From: Branchiostoma belcheri
Lineage: Eukaryota; Chordata; Leptocardii; Amphioxiformes; Branchiostomatidae
Direction: 5' to 3'
NCBI RefSeq assembly: GCF_001625305.1
Contig: NW_017804242.1
Location: forward strand, 903,293 to 967,292
DNA length: 64,000 nt
Below are positions 42,834 to 54,712 of this stretch, piece after piece (within the stretch, counting starts at the first letter, position 1; every line of letters starts with the position of its first letter). Under the pieces are notes generated by a model. It made no database searches. It had not been told where the DNA came from and was given only the letters and a program-made list of their open reading frames with translations. Made by a program: the position numbers and the translations under genes.

Positions 42834-44510
42834 CTAATCTGCATCCTGCTCGTCCCGTCCCTCCTCTCCCGACCCGGAGTCCACGAAATCCAGCTGGTTC
42901 TGCCCGGTGTCCGGTCTGTGCTGCAGTTCCCCGTCTGTCCGCTGGGGGGCGGGCTGCTCCGCCGGCTCGTCCGTCCCCACCGCCGTTGTCATGGGAACGT
43001 GAGCGTGCGCGCGCTCGCCGCCGAACACCGCCCGCTGCAGTTCAACCACCTCCCGCCGGAGGTCCGAGAACATCAGCTGCAGGAACTCAAAAGATCCCGG
43101 AGCACCCTAAAGTAAAAAAGAAAAAAAAACATCCTTGAGAGCAAAATTTTAAATGGAAAGCTGCAAATACGTCTCCATCACTTTAAGTTATCAGTTAAGA
43201 CGGAACGTCTTTCGAGTGATCAGTTAAGATGAAACGTCTTTCAAGTGAACCTGCTGCAGACTAGCACAGTATTTCGGCATGTGGTCGACGAAAGGCATGC
43301 TTAATCTACATCCATATCCAAGCGGTTTTGTAACTTTAATACAGAATGCTGAACCGATTAACAAACGTACGGGTAGTCCTCTTGGTCCTGGAGTTCCTCT
43401 CTCACCCTGGTAAAATTATGAAAGAAAAACAACATTTTTTTTCTTTGGTTATGCTGGAAACGTGATGCATAGGGAATCTATTAGTATTTTCAGAAATGTA
43501 ACTAGCAAATAATGAACCAGCATCATGTAAAGCAGTTTGAATGCAAGGCGTTACTTCACAGTATCTTTTACCCTCACCTTTTGTCCCTGATTCCCCTGTG
43601 GGCCAGTTTTTCCCTTCAGAAAGATGAGAAAACAGACAGGCTTACTGTTTCGTTATTTTGAACGGAAGGATCGGAAACTAGAGTTCCACGATCTCATACC
43701 TTCGCCAAATGATGTTAGCCTTTATGAATAAGAAATATACTAATCACCCAGATTATGCAAATAGGATCCTCAATTGCATGAATTATATCAGTCTGTTGAT
43801 CATATTCTCCACCAAAAGACAGTCTTATCTTAACAAAGAATGCCATTTTCTCATAAATTATGCAAATGTGGTCCTTATTTGAATAAGTTATGTTTAATTA
43901 TGTTCACCTTCACTTAACTTTCAAACACCCCAAGTATGAAACTCCAGGCAGTTACCACTATGCAATTATAACATTTTCTTATTAATTATGCAAATTAAGT
44001 CTTCATTTGCATAATCGATATTTGCCTGTGTTTCTCTCGTTCTTAATAACATATGTTACAAGCTTGAACTTCCTATCATGGAATGCAGCTGATTTATAGA
44101 ATTTCCTCATTAATTATGCAAATTACATCAATATTTGCATAATTGTAATATCATTATGTCAAGCATCACTTAAGCTACCTACATACCAAAAATCACGATG
44201 ATCCATCAATCGGTTCTTGAGTTATCCTCTTTTAAACATTTGTCCTTTAAACCCCCCTGCAGTTCTAGAGCAAGCAACTAGGGGGCTCATACTCATGTCA
44301 CTTCATCCCCAGCACAAGAGCTATCTACCATCTAAATTTCGTCACCCTAGCATGTCTGGATCATGAGATATCAAAACCGGAAGTTCTGCTGCAGTACCAT
44401 GACAAGCCGCCAGGGGGCCCAAAATCTAATCATTTTGAGGTCTCATCAAGACCTACCCACCTACCAAATATCAAGTCAGTCCATTTAAGCCTTCTCAAGT
44501 CATCGTGTTT

Positions 44511-44543
<33 letters not shown>

Positions 44544-47500
44544 AACGCCTCTGAAAACATAACCTTCTTGGCGAAGGTAATAAAGCACATATCACATAGA
44601 CAATATTGGCAAAATAGGCAATATTCTAAATAAGCAAATGCTTCAAAGAAGTTTGGCTGTGATACGCACGATCGGTCCCCTCCTTCCTCGTTTTGGCTTG
44701 GCCACCGGTCCGGCTNNNNNNNNNNNNNNNNNNNNGGTCCGGCTGGTCCTGGCGGGCCGGACACACCGGGCAGCCCTCTGGGTCCGGGCGGGCCGGCGGG
44801 GCCCGTGTCCCCCTGAGGACCGGCAGGGCCCTGCGCTCCGGCCCTGCCGGGTGGCCCCCGGGGTCCCACGGGTCCTGCAGGGCCGGGCGGCGCGGGTACG
44901 GCCAGCTCCACGGCGGTGACGGGGCCATCTTTCAGCGCAGAGGTTTTGGGCGGCTTGTAGGTGGACGTGAAGACGTCAAACTGTTGGGCAAGAAAGTGTC
45001 GTGTGTTAAACTTAGAAAACTTGCCTCGTCAACGATCCTTTAATATGTAATAAACGCTGTACGTGTAGTTGACAAATATCAGAGATTTTATATTTTATAA
45101 GCAAAATTTGTGCAGGTGACGGGGCCGTCTTTTAGCGCAGAGGTTTTCGGCGGTTTGTAGGTGGACGTGAAGACGTCAAACTGTTGGGCAAGAGATCGTC
45201 GTGTGTAAGAAGAGGACATGGACAGATTTAGAGGTACACGTGCAGAAAAGGGCACAGACGGGTTGACAAATACTAATTTTAAGGGAAATCGCGCGTATCG
45301 TCTTAAAATCTTACCCACGTATAACATTAACGAGAGATTTGATCGACAAAATGTCACGTTGACTTTCCACAATACTGCGAAGTCGTTACTTTGTCATATT
45401 TGTTCCTGGGAAGTAGGTTACGGCCCTTTCTTGTATCGCTTTCCGAGCCCATTTCCATCCCCCAAACCCCAATTCTTTACCTTCCTTTCAAGTTTTGTCA
45501 TCTTCTCCTCCACGATCTGCACCTGGTTGCAGCTGGCTGCGCACCTGTCCTTGGCTGGAATGCGCTCCAGGTGCACTTCCGGTCTGGGGGTTTCCGTCAC
45601 GGTAGCTAAGGTCAAGTAAAAGATAATAGTTCTGTTACACCCCTTTCTAGAAAGGTTGCGACCACTGAGCAATGTGACATGTCGCTCAACGAACTTCGTA
45701 CATAAAGAACTTTTTTTTTAATCAACATTTTGTGTGTTTTTTTTCTTTCGATTATATATGATCAATTTTGGTTGCACAACGCGCGCTCAGCGATCGCCGT
45801 CTTGCGGGAAGGGGACCTTTCACAGTCACAGAGCAAGAAATATCACATAAACGTTTGACAGTTATTACACGTAGGAATGTGATGTTGCGACGTCTTGCTT
45901 AGGAACACAAACAATCATCTCCAATGCATGCCAGTTACCTTTCAATATAAGCCTTTTCACCTCACTGAAAAGTGGCGTCGGTGGCGCAACGGTTAGAACG
46001 TTGGACTCGGAACCGAGAGGTCCCGGGTTCGATACTCACCGTGGCCCGACGTTGTGCCCTTGGGAAAGGCACTTTACACGACTTCCCCACCTATACGGTG
46101 GAGTGACGCCCACCGAGCCTCTTAGGCTAATCTGTCTGTCTGGGTGCCAAAAACACCTTACGGATTTGGTGCGCCGATGTGACAACATCTCATATTGGCC
46201 ACTGAGATCCGTTAATTTTTTTTTTCACCTCACTGACTCACTCACTGACTCACTCACTCACTCACTGACTCACTCACTCACTCACTCACTCACTCACTCA
46301 CTCACTCACTCACTCACTCACCAACACCTCTACCGCAAAATTAAATCCCAGCGAAAATTACGGAGCTTACAGAACCTGTTTCCACACAGGTCTTGCTGTC
46401 GTTGCTGAGTCTGTACTGCTGTTTACACGCACAGCGGTAACTTCCCTCCGTGTTCACACACAGCTGGGTACACCCGCCGTTCTCAAACTCACACTCGTTC
46501 AGATCTGGGGAGGTGCAACAATTTACGGAGAGGATCCTCGTTAGCAGGTTTAAATACATGTTTGTATAAGGACTAAAATGACAACGGCAATGATCTTTAT
46601 TGCATTTATGCCTAAAAGACCTAAGTCATCATTCTCATCAATCGCTAAATATAAAAGGATTAAATGCAGTGTGCTGAATAACTATAAGAGGAGATAAAAA
46701 AAAGAAAGAAGTATACAATCCTATGATATATATATAGTATTGCATCTAAATATTCACTAAACATACCTCTTTAAAAAAAATTGCCTAGGCTTTGGTCCCA
46801 AAAAATATATGTCAACGCATTTAAAGAACTAGTTCGTCGTAGGTCGTAGTGCGATTTTGATGCCGAAGAATTTTCAAACAGGCTGTGACAGAACCAACCA
46901 CCGACAAGGATCCAAGACAGTCTTTTCCGAGTAATAACACGTCTGATAATTGCACGACTATCCCAAGAATGCCCTCGGTTCGCAATCACACGACGATCGT
47001 GCGACGAATGTGACCGTGCCCTTACCGATACAGTAGGGTTTCTTTCCCGCCAAGTATCGCTGCTTGTCCAGCTGGTATCCCGGGTAACAGGTGCAGAGGA
47101 CCCGCCCGAAGTTGTTGGTGCACTGCTGCTCACAGGGGGTGTCCGCACACACGTCCATGTCTGTAGGAAGGGCGGGGGTAGGGTAGTTTCTGTTCTGTTT
47201 TAAGCCTTTTTATCTGGATTTTTTTTGCACTGGAATCTCTTTTTATGGCTTAAGAAATTATGCCAGTGCAAAAAGAAAACCCGGTGAAAAAGCAAAAAAA
47301 AAAGCCAAAAAATAAGCCCAAACCCAAACTTCTGCTTGAAGAGTAGGATTAGGGTTATGTATCAAACTTTTCTTTCACAAGGTTTTACCTCTGTTTATCA
47401 TTCATATGTAAACTTTATGGCACGACATGTTATCGAATATTTTCTACATAGCAACAACGTACATAACACTAATCTACCTTAAAGGCTATTTATTATGGGA

Positions 47501-50500
47501 CAAGAATGTGCTTTTGGCATTGGTGGAATTTCTATCACTAATGCATTTTAAAAATGTTATTACAATTGGCGTACATGTAACGTTCCCATTCAAATGTTTT
47601 GGTGATTTATATGTTGGTTGTAGTGCACGTGGTTTACTGTTCTTGTCTACAATGCTGTATACTAGTTGTCAGTGTGCGGAGGTCATCACATGTAGTTTAA
47701 ACTCTACAATTAAAGCAGTAATGTTTGGGGCCCAGTATGGCAGCTCGAGTGGACTTTGATCTCAAACTGTGTACCTCAGTAAATATAAACAGTGTTAAGT
47801 AAACAACGCTCGATTAATCCATTTTAAAACGCAAGACTACTCCATACAATGTGCGCAAGTTTCACTTAACATAATCAATAGCTGAATGGAGTTTCACGGA
47901 AATACCGCAAAGGCGCGTAAGCTAGGCCTATAATGCATCTAGTCTATGCACTGATATAAATCAATAGTTGATTAGTAATTAAAAGTAAAAAAAAGATATC
48001 GATAATGACAGTGTTGGAAAGTACTCTTTAAAAAGGAATGTCGATCTGTATTGGTTTTTCACCATGTTTCAGTATCAGTATTGATTATTTTGAATGGTTG
48101 GTTTAACAATCCCCACGGGACGCCCTGTGCGTGACCGAAATATCCACCCTGCATTCATAACATGTTTCCCCGTCCTATGACTATGCATCAGCAGCAGTGA
48201 TGAGGCAGCTGTTGTCGGCAGGGCGTTACTCAACAGTCACCGTAGTGTAGTGGTTATCACGTGCGCCTCACACGCGCAAGGTCCCCGGTTCGATCCCGGG
48301 CGGTGACAAGTTATTTTTTAGCTACACAACCGAACCTCTGTATCACTATTAGAGTAGTTTTATAGAGCTAATGTTGTTAGATTAGTATCAGTAGACCTGT
48401 TTGTACTACAAACATGTATATACATTTGCATCTGTTTACCTGTACTTAGCCCGGTTGGGCATGGATGTACAATAAAGGTTATCTAATTAAGGTTCAGTTA
48501 AGATTAACTTTTATTACCGGCTTCGCCTGAAGGTTTTGTTTTTGGTAGCGCTTCTATGTATGTTTGTGTGTATGTGATTTAGCACGATAACTACTCAAGA
48601 AGCTATGAATGGATTATCATGAAACTTGGACACGGCGAAATGATTACATCATTTTAGCTACACATCTATGATGTGATTTCTACCTCCATGGTTGAATCAA
48701 CTCTATCCCAAAGAATACAATTACACAAGTAAATGTAAATATATCTTTAGATGTAGCGGCTCACACACCTTCTGATACACAGCGGCCGAGTACGTAGTGA
48801 TAGCCGGGACAGCATCTGCGCCTGAAGGAAAACAACAACATGGATGGATTTATTCCATTCCATATTCAATATGTATTTATTGAACATTGCAGGGGAGTCA
48901 GAGAATTGCATCCAATCCGTGACGGCCCCTTAAACTAAATTCTGTCACAAACTGATGGTAGGAATTCTGACAGGCAAATGGTCAAATGTAATCTCCAAGC
49001 AGATCCTAGGGTGGCAAAAGACAGTATCAAATTGGCCAGACAGTATCCATTCGCCAGAGAGGGTCCAATGCGCCAGCCTTGTATACAGCCTGGCCAATTT
49101 GATACTGTCTTTTGCCACCCTATGATCTGCTTGGAGACTAGGTCAAATGCAATTATTGTACGTCTCCTCTGTAGACCAGTGCCAGCTCATGAAACATAAA
49201 CTTCCCCGCCTTCCCTAAAGCAGGCTCATGATATGTTTACATTCTTGCCACTTCTGTTTACTTTTTTCTTCTTCCGTTTCATTTTGGATCATAATGGGGG
49301 GTGACTTTGAACTTCCATCTAACCCCCGGACTATTGTTTCGCCTCGTTCGTTCCAAAACAAACTCGGGACGAAGTTCAGAGGCTGCACTTGACCCGAGGT
49401 GAACCGCATAACTGAGAACGTCGTGCGAAGAAGTTAACCCGGCCAATTTTGGACTGGATGTTGACGAATATCTGTGAGGATGTGGACGGATTTGCTGCCG
49501 CTATCACGCTGTTGGCCTTGTCCCAGTTGTCTGACGCACGGTCACGACCTGTCAGTCGCACTGAAGCACAGGTCACAGTAAACTCATGCAGCGCTCAAGT
49601 TAAGCCCCTGTCACACATGGACAAATATCTGTATCTGTATAGCGCTTCGTAGGCACGCGGCGCGGCGGCAGCTGGCTATATTACACCGATAGACTTGTTA
49701 CACCTAACCCTTGAACTTCTAACTCTAGACATTGTTTAAAGCTATCTAACGATAATGCATAATGCCCCTACTGTACTTGGTGACATGGTATATGGCCTCC
49801 TCTCGAACACTGGCTAGCTAGCCGAACTCTCCTAACCATGTCCATGGTCAGGAGTAGGTCGGGAGCAATGTCGGTTGTTGTTGGCATGTTAAAATCCATT
49901 CAAATTTACTTTCATCTAAAGTCAACTCTCAAATACTCATTATTACACAGCTATATCTCTCTGAAACTAAGCAATTTAACAACTGATTTCTACTTCTGTA
50001 TTCATTTATAATATCTTAATAGCTAAACTCTGATCTCTTGTTACCTGGACGATACCCATGTTTTGTGATGTCATTTTTATTTTATGTCTAGTGGTGACGT
50101 GAATATAAGCATGCTTCTTGAGCGCGTCACCACTATGTATTGTATTTTTGCACGTTGAAATAAAAAAAATCCCTTCGGGCGTGGACGGTAGGTTCGGCCA
50201 TGGATGGTTGGTGTTCAGGAGGAGGTCAGCAGTGTTCGAGGCGTGCTCGGGGGTCAAATTTGACTTAAATTTAACTCAACAAATTACTAGTAGATTGATT
50301 TCTATAGAAAGGTAGGCATGGCCTAAATCTGGTCAGACTGCTACCGAACTTATAAAGCCAAGCCTAATATTGGACAAGAGACCGGTGGATCAGTGTCCTT
50401 CGCCCCGAGTCCCTGCCTAAGTAAGGGTGTCAAAGGTAAACCCGCACAGTTACGTGTCAGAAACATCTATCAGACAGTGGAATGTTTGACTTTTCGCTGG

Positions 50501-52590
50501 AGAGACATTTCCTGTGGATAGATCACTCCGCCGTTTACCTTCCTGTCTGTCAAACACAGCCTCTGGACGGCGGCCCAGACATGCCGGGGATGACAGCCCG
50601 GCAGTCTGATCACACAGGGGATGCCGTCGTTTTATGAAGTTCTTTTCCCTACTCCTCCTAGCACTCCCTCCCTATCTCCTCTCCCTTTCTATCTGTTCTT
50701 TCTTACTTTTCTTTTTCCTTCGTCGACGTCGTTTGATGGCACAGTTTTCCCGGATTTTCCTTTTTCTTCTCTCCCTCTGTATCTTTCGATCTCTCGTTCA
50801 TTCTGATCCCCTTTTCTTTCTCTCTTTCTCTCTCTCTCTATCCCTCCCTCTCTCTCCCTCTCTCTATCTCTATCTTATCTTCACTCTTCTCCTTTATTAT
50901 CTTCTTTCTCTTTCAATTTCTTTCTTTTCCCTTTCTGTCTTTCTTTCGTTCTCTCACCTCCTCTTTTCTCTCTTTGTTCTTCTCATTTTTAGAGCTCAAC
51001 TGGGTGAAATGGCAACTATGTTCCTCAGACCAAATTCAGAATGACCCTGGAATATTTAAGCACAAACTAAAGGCGCACTTTAAATTGCAAAGTTCCTTGT
51101 CAACGTCTAGGTTGTCACTACTTGCTCCACTCTCCATATCCTTGAGTAAACGGTGCCCGCGGTGTTGACACGCGAGTTAAGCCTCTTCTTACAACCTTCC
51201 AGCATCGTGTGCGCTTTGTTTCCAAGTCACTGCCAATAACAGGCTATCTGTGACACTTAAAAGGGGCTCTCCACTCCAGAAGCTGGTATTATTTTCTGAT
51301 AGATAATATTTTGGTGGATACAAAGACATCCGACTTCTGGCTAAATTACCCCAGCTGCCTTTTCGACAATAATCCTGTTTCAAATCCATGTACTGTTTCC
51401 AAGTCACTGCCAATAAGAGGCTATCTGTGAGACTTTGATATGGCCTATCAAAACACTACTTACCTACCTGACTAGTCCCATGGCCGACACTGGTCAAAAT
51501 ACTAATAGTACTAAACCTACATGGCTTTGGCCTCTGATAGAAACTGTTTTAAACCTATTCCTTCCAATTTCCCTCTATCTAACGAGGAGCTAGTACATTG
51601 TTGTCCTTACCTGAAACATTTGGCCACGTTGTTGCCGTCCTTGTCTGGACACGGGTACACTTCCGTAATGATCTTATCCTCTGGACATCTCAGATGATCG
51701 GGATCGCTGAAACAGTAGGAACATCACCATGTACGTTAATAATTCGTTAATACAGTCCCGAGGGACCTAGAGGAGATGGGTTTTACTTGGGAGGGAGCTA
51801 GAAGGCAAGCGCTGGACAGAAGAGAGTGGTAAGTAGTGGTGGTCCGCACCGTTGATACAGGGAAGCGGCGACGGCGATGATGACTACTATCAGGGAGCTT
51901 CTATTCAGTGTCCTTGCTACTACAGCTTCAGGATGCTTTTATCTTTTAGCTTCCACAAAGCCTACGAATGTAGGCTTACGGGCCTGGATAAATCTTAAGA
52001 AGAGATGTTACGTACTTAAAAATGACAGGGGCTTATAAGGTAAAAAGCGAATTCGAAAGAAGTGGATGGAATTTCATGTTTATCTCACTATAAGCTTCCC
52101 GTCTACACAAATGACGTCTTGGTAGTTAGGTTAGGTAGTTGTGTAGATGTTAGTCCAACATAGTCACAGCTTTTTAGACAAGACATTATGACTTCTGCAC
52201 CCATTTGGTTGAGGAACAAGGAGCTTCAAACTCTGTATGAGGAAAACTCGTCATGAAACTACGCCTTTTATCATCTCCAAGCAGATCTTCGGTGGTATCA
52301 GACTGCAGTCAGATCTTGGTCACAGTCAGAAACTATCACAAATGTTGTCCCCCAAAAGATCTGCTTGGAGATCACGCCTGACCCCCATCTCATCTGTGCA
52401 ATGTGAAAATCGGACAGACACATAAGTCACTACTGTCCAGCGACAGGACAACCACGTACCTGTCAAATGTTTCCTCATCGAAGTACGACATAGACCGCAC
52501 GTGCGTCGACGCCGGAAGCAACCAGGTTGCGAGAAATATCACCAAGGGCACGTCACAGCCACAGGTCCGGAGCAGGCCGGCGGCGCGCAT
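42834..52590 (-). CDS. CCBE1: Collagen and calcium-binding EGF domain protein 1, complete but gapped
   Basis: Ten exons join in frame: 52590-52460, 51706-51611, 48821-48769, 47160-47026, 46504-46376, 45605-45481, 44980-44670, 43613-43578, 43406-43371, 43106-42834 (TAG), about 431 residues (human 406). Signal peptide '[15 protein letters not shown]'. Cysteine-rich head ends '[19 protein letters not shown]'. EGF 1 is '[20 protein letters not shown]' onward and matches vertebrate CCBE1 almost residue for residue; EGF 2 begins '[20 protein letters not shown]'. Next come a linker, Gly-X-Y collagen repeats, and the family C-terminal '[20 protein letters not shown]' before an acidic tail. In vertebrates it is secreted and helps ADAMTS3 process VEGF-C. 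Twenty N interrupt exon 7. Confidence 0.93.
43678..44579 (-). mobile_element. Non-autonomous element ending in CTAGT (family A, copy 2)
   Basis: Inverted full-length relative of 8981-9855: minus-strand start 'ttaccttcgccaagaaggtt', (GT)n block at about 44511-44536, CTAG end at 43681-43678. It lies in the CCBE1 intron between exons 44980-44670 and 43613-43578. Confidence 0.7.
44716..44735. other. Assembly gap inside a CCBE1 collagen exon
   Basis: Twenty N. The nine bases before the gap (44707-44715) and after it (44736-44744) are identical, 'ggtccggct'. Joined at that overlap, the exon stays open and reads through to '[10 protein letters not shown]', as expected for CCBE1. Confidence 0.9.
44905..45195 (-). 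repeat. Partial duplicate of CCBE1 exon 7 acceptor side
   Basis: The acceptor and first 60 or so bases of exon 7 (44989-44907, '[20 protein letters not shown]') recur at 45192-45113 with a few silent changes. After 'PVT' the copy runs into unrelated sequence without a donor. Confidence 0.85.
45954..46236 (+). mobile_element. Full-length tRNA-derived SINE with target-site duplication
   Basis: A tRNA-like head ('ggcgcaacggttagaacg' A-box region, 'gggttcgatactc' B box) is followed by 'cccttgggaaaggcacttta' and a T-rich end. The 15-base repeat 'ttttcacctcactga' occurs just before (45954-45968) and just after (46222-46236) the element, marking its insertion. Confidence 0.88.
46222..46322. repeat. 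(ACTC)n microsatellite
   Basis: A run of actc with some ctgactca units extends directly from the SINE target duplication, which already contains 'cactcactga'-like sequence. It lies in a CCBE1 intron. Confidence 0.9.
48236..48308 (+). tRNA. tRNA-Val (anticodon CAC)
   Basis: The acceptor stem GTCACCG pairs with CGGTGAC (48301-48307). The A box is 'tagtgtagtggt'. The anticodon loop 'cctcacacg' reads CAC. The T arm is 'gtccccggttcgatcccggg', with a perfect B box. A run of T follows at 48312-48317 as a Pol III stop. It is intronless and lies on the opposite strand inside a CCBE1 intron. Confidence 0.97.
48520..48625 (+). repeat. 5' fragment of family A-like element
   Basis: 'cggcttcgcctgaaggtttt', a TG-rich segment and 'agcacgataac..tcaagaagct' match the start of the 8981 element in diverged form. 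Confidence 0.5.
48993..49140. mobile_element. Foldback MITE, copy 1
   Basis: Arms of about 45 bases ('tctccaagcagatcctaggg' then 'tggcaaaagacagtatcaaa') face each other around about 50 bp. A second element with the same ends lies at 52275-52372. Confidence 0.8.
49620..49805. repeat. Dispersed repeat, satellite-head family
   Basis: The head is reduced to 'atctgtatctgtatagcg'. The body reads 'ggctatattacaccgatag', 'ttgttacacctaacccttga', 'cccctactgtacttggtgac'. Confidence 0.65.
50640..50990 (+). repeat. 350-bp polypyrimidine tract
   Basis: Almost pure C/T on the plus strand (tctttc, ctctct, tccctc units) in the second CCBE1 intron. The open frames here are composition artefacts. Confidence 0.85.
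52275..52372. mobile_element. Foldback MITE, copy 2
   Basis: Ends 'atctccaagcagatct' / 'agatctgcttggagat' are shared with 48993-49140; the core differs. It lies about 90 bases downstream of the CCBE1 exon 1 donor. Confidence 0.75.
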
Positions 52591-52925
52591 TTTTACTCAC
52601 AACGTTTCGAGATACAGTAGCACTGCTAGCCTTGGCACTACCGCAGCAACACTGCTGTCATACGGACCACTGGCCCCGTATTTCAGCCTCGCAAGTCTCC
52701 CTACAAAACTGCTGGCGATATTTCATCGGCGCTTTCCGCAGTGGCTCGCCAGGCGCAGTTGGCCAAACAAAAGCGAAGCTCCAAGTATTCCTGGCATCAA
52801 ACAGGGAAGTCCTGGTGTCAGCCCGCGAACCGCACGAACCGGGCCCGGGGGCTGTTTTTGTCAGAACTGCCAAGGCCAGTCCTGTGTCAAGCCATATACA
52901 TGATCCTGCCAAATACGTGAGAGGT

Positions 52926-53345
52926 CTGGTGTTTAGGGCTAGGGTTAGGGTTAGGGTTGGCTTTAGAGTTAGGGTTGGTATTGGAGTTAGGATTAGGGTT
53001 GGTATTAGCGTTAGGATTAGGGTTGGTATTAGAGTTAGGGTTAGGGTTGGTATTAGAGTTAGGATTAGGGTTGGTATTAGAGTTAGGATTAGGGTTGGTA
53101 TTAGAGTTAGGATTAGGGTTGGTATTAGAGTTAGGGTTAGGGTTGGTATTAGAGTTAGGATTCGGGTTGGTATTAGAGTTAGGATTAGGGTTGGTATTAG
53201 AGTTAGGATTAGGGTTGGTATTAGAGTTAGGGTTAGGGTTGGTATTAGAGTTAGGGTTAGGGTTAAGTTGGTATTAGAGTTAGGGTTAGGGTTGGGATCA
53301 TTGTTCAGGGCAAGGGATAGACTTACGATAGGGGTTAGGTTAGTT
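52926..53345 (+). repeat. Telomere-like 24-bp minisatellite
   Basis: The unit 'ggtattagagttagg(a/g)t' + 'tagggtt' is repeated about 13 times, with pure (TTAGGG)-type runs at 52938-52960 and near the end. It lies in the 5' flank of CCBE1. The period is divisible by 3, which keeps long frames open on both strands without meaning a protein. Confidence 0.9.
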
Positions 53346-54060
53346 TTAGTCTCCCACATCACGACCAACTCCTTGTCTCAGGTATAGTGGAAACCCCCAA
53401 GTAGTGTCGGAGTCATGTATTTAGCAGGATCATGTACTAGTACGAGTATTTGGCGTTACGCCGGGAAGATGCCAAATACTTGCAGGCGTTAAGGAGGTGA
53501 CATTGGCATGCCCTACTTGGAACACAGGGGCGCGATGTACTTAGGAAATTGTCACAAAGTGTCGTCTGAGCCGTTGCCATGGTGACAGACGACGTCAGTT
53601 TCCGCCGAGGCGGGTTTGGTTTGTTTTAGTTGGACGTCAGAAACTCCGCATGAAAATACACAAAAGAAGACTCAGAATATAACGTTTTGCCTGTCAGGCT
53701 ACAAACATAACGACGTGACAACACTAAACTGTAGACGGACAGGTTCACTTCCAAGCAGACGGACCATAAAAAACACAGAAGAGTACATAAACAGGCGTAA
53801 AACACAGAGAATATAACGGATCTTAACATCCCGATTTGGTTGATGACAGCGGTCGTAAGAGCGGTGTTGATAACTAGCAGCTGTCAACAGGTTCTTTAGA
53901 GTTCTCCATGAAAAGTGGAGCTCGAGTGCCAGCCATGAAAAAAGTCACCTGTTATGTCAATCACTCCATAAACTGGGGTCATTCTCAATAATCAAAATAG
54001 GTAAATAGATTTCCGTACTGTCAGGTACACCCTGCCAGCTGCCGCTGCGCCTCGTGCCTG

Positions 54061-54712
54061 CAAAGCTGGTATGTTACGCCGAAGGATGGTTATACCGGCT
54101 ATACAGATACAGAAGCTGGTATGTTACACCGAAGGGCGGTTATACCGGCTATACAGATACAGAAGCTGGTGTGTTACGCCGAAGAGCGGTTATACCGGTT
54201 ATACAGATACAGAAGCTGGTATGTTACACCGAAGGGCGGTTATACCGGCTATACAGATACAGAAGCTGGTATGTTACACCGAAGGGCGGTTATACCGGCT
54301 ATACAGATACAGAAGCTGGTATGTTACACCGAAGGGCGGTTATACCGGCTATACAGATACAGAAGCTGGTATGTTACACCGAAGGGCGGTTATACCGGCT
54401 ATACAGATACAGAAGCTGGTATGTTACACCGAAGGGCAGTTATACCGGCTATACAGATACAGAAGCTGGTGTGTTACGCCGAAGGGCGGTTATACCGACT
54501 ATACTGATACAGAAGCTGGTGTGTTACACCGAAGGGCGGTTATACCGGGTATGCAGATACAAAAGCTGGTGTGTTACACCGAAGGGCGGTTATACCGGCT
54601 ATACAGATACAGAAGCTGGTGTGTTAGGCCGAAGGGCGGTTATACCGGCTATACAGATACAGAAGCTGGTGTGTTACGCCGAAGGGCGGTTATACCGGCT
54701 ATACTGATACAG
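54061..54712 (+). repeat. 50-bp tandem satellite, 13 units
   Basis: The unit 'agaagctggtatgttacacc' 'gaagggcggttataccggct' 'atacagatac' repeats with an exact 50-base period, with few changes between neighbours. It matches the head of the dispersed family at 24121, 33260 and 49620 in inverse orientation. Period 50 rotates the frame, so the long open frames are artefacts. The rest of 53346-55706 holds no gene I can support. Confidence 0.95.

Noticed and set aside
50634-51044. 136-codon Leu/Ser/Phe-rich frame that looks like membrane segments
   Set aside because: Composition artefact of the polypyrimidine tract.
52527-53387. Long open frames on both strands with regular V-R-I-R type repeats
   Set aside because: They come from the 24-bp telomere-like minisatellite, whose period is divisible by three. 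No splice or start context supports a protein.
54061-54712. CRISPR-like regular spacing
   Set aside because: The whole 50-bp unit is repeated with no unique spacers, in an animal genome.
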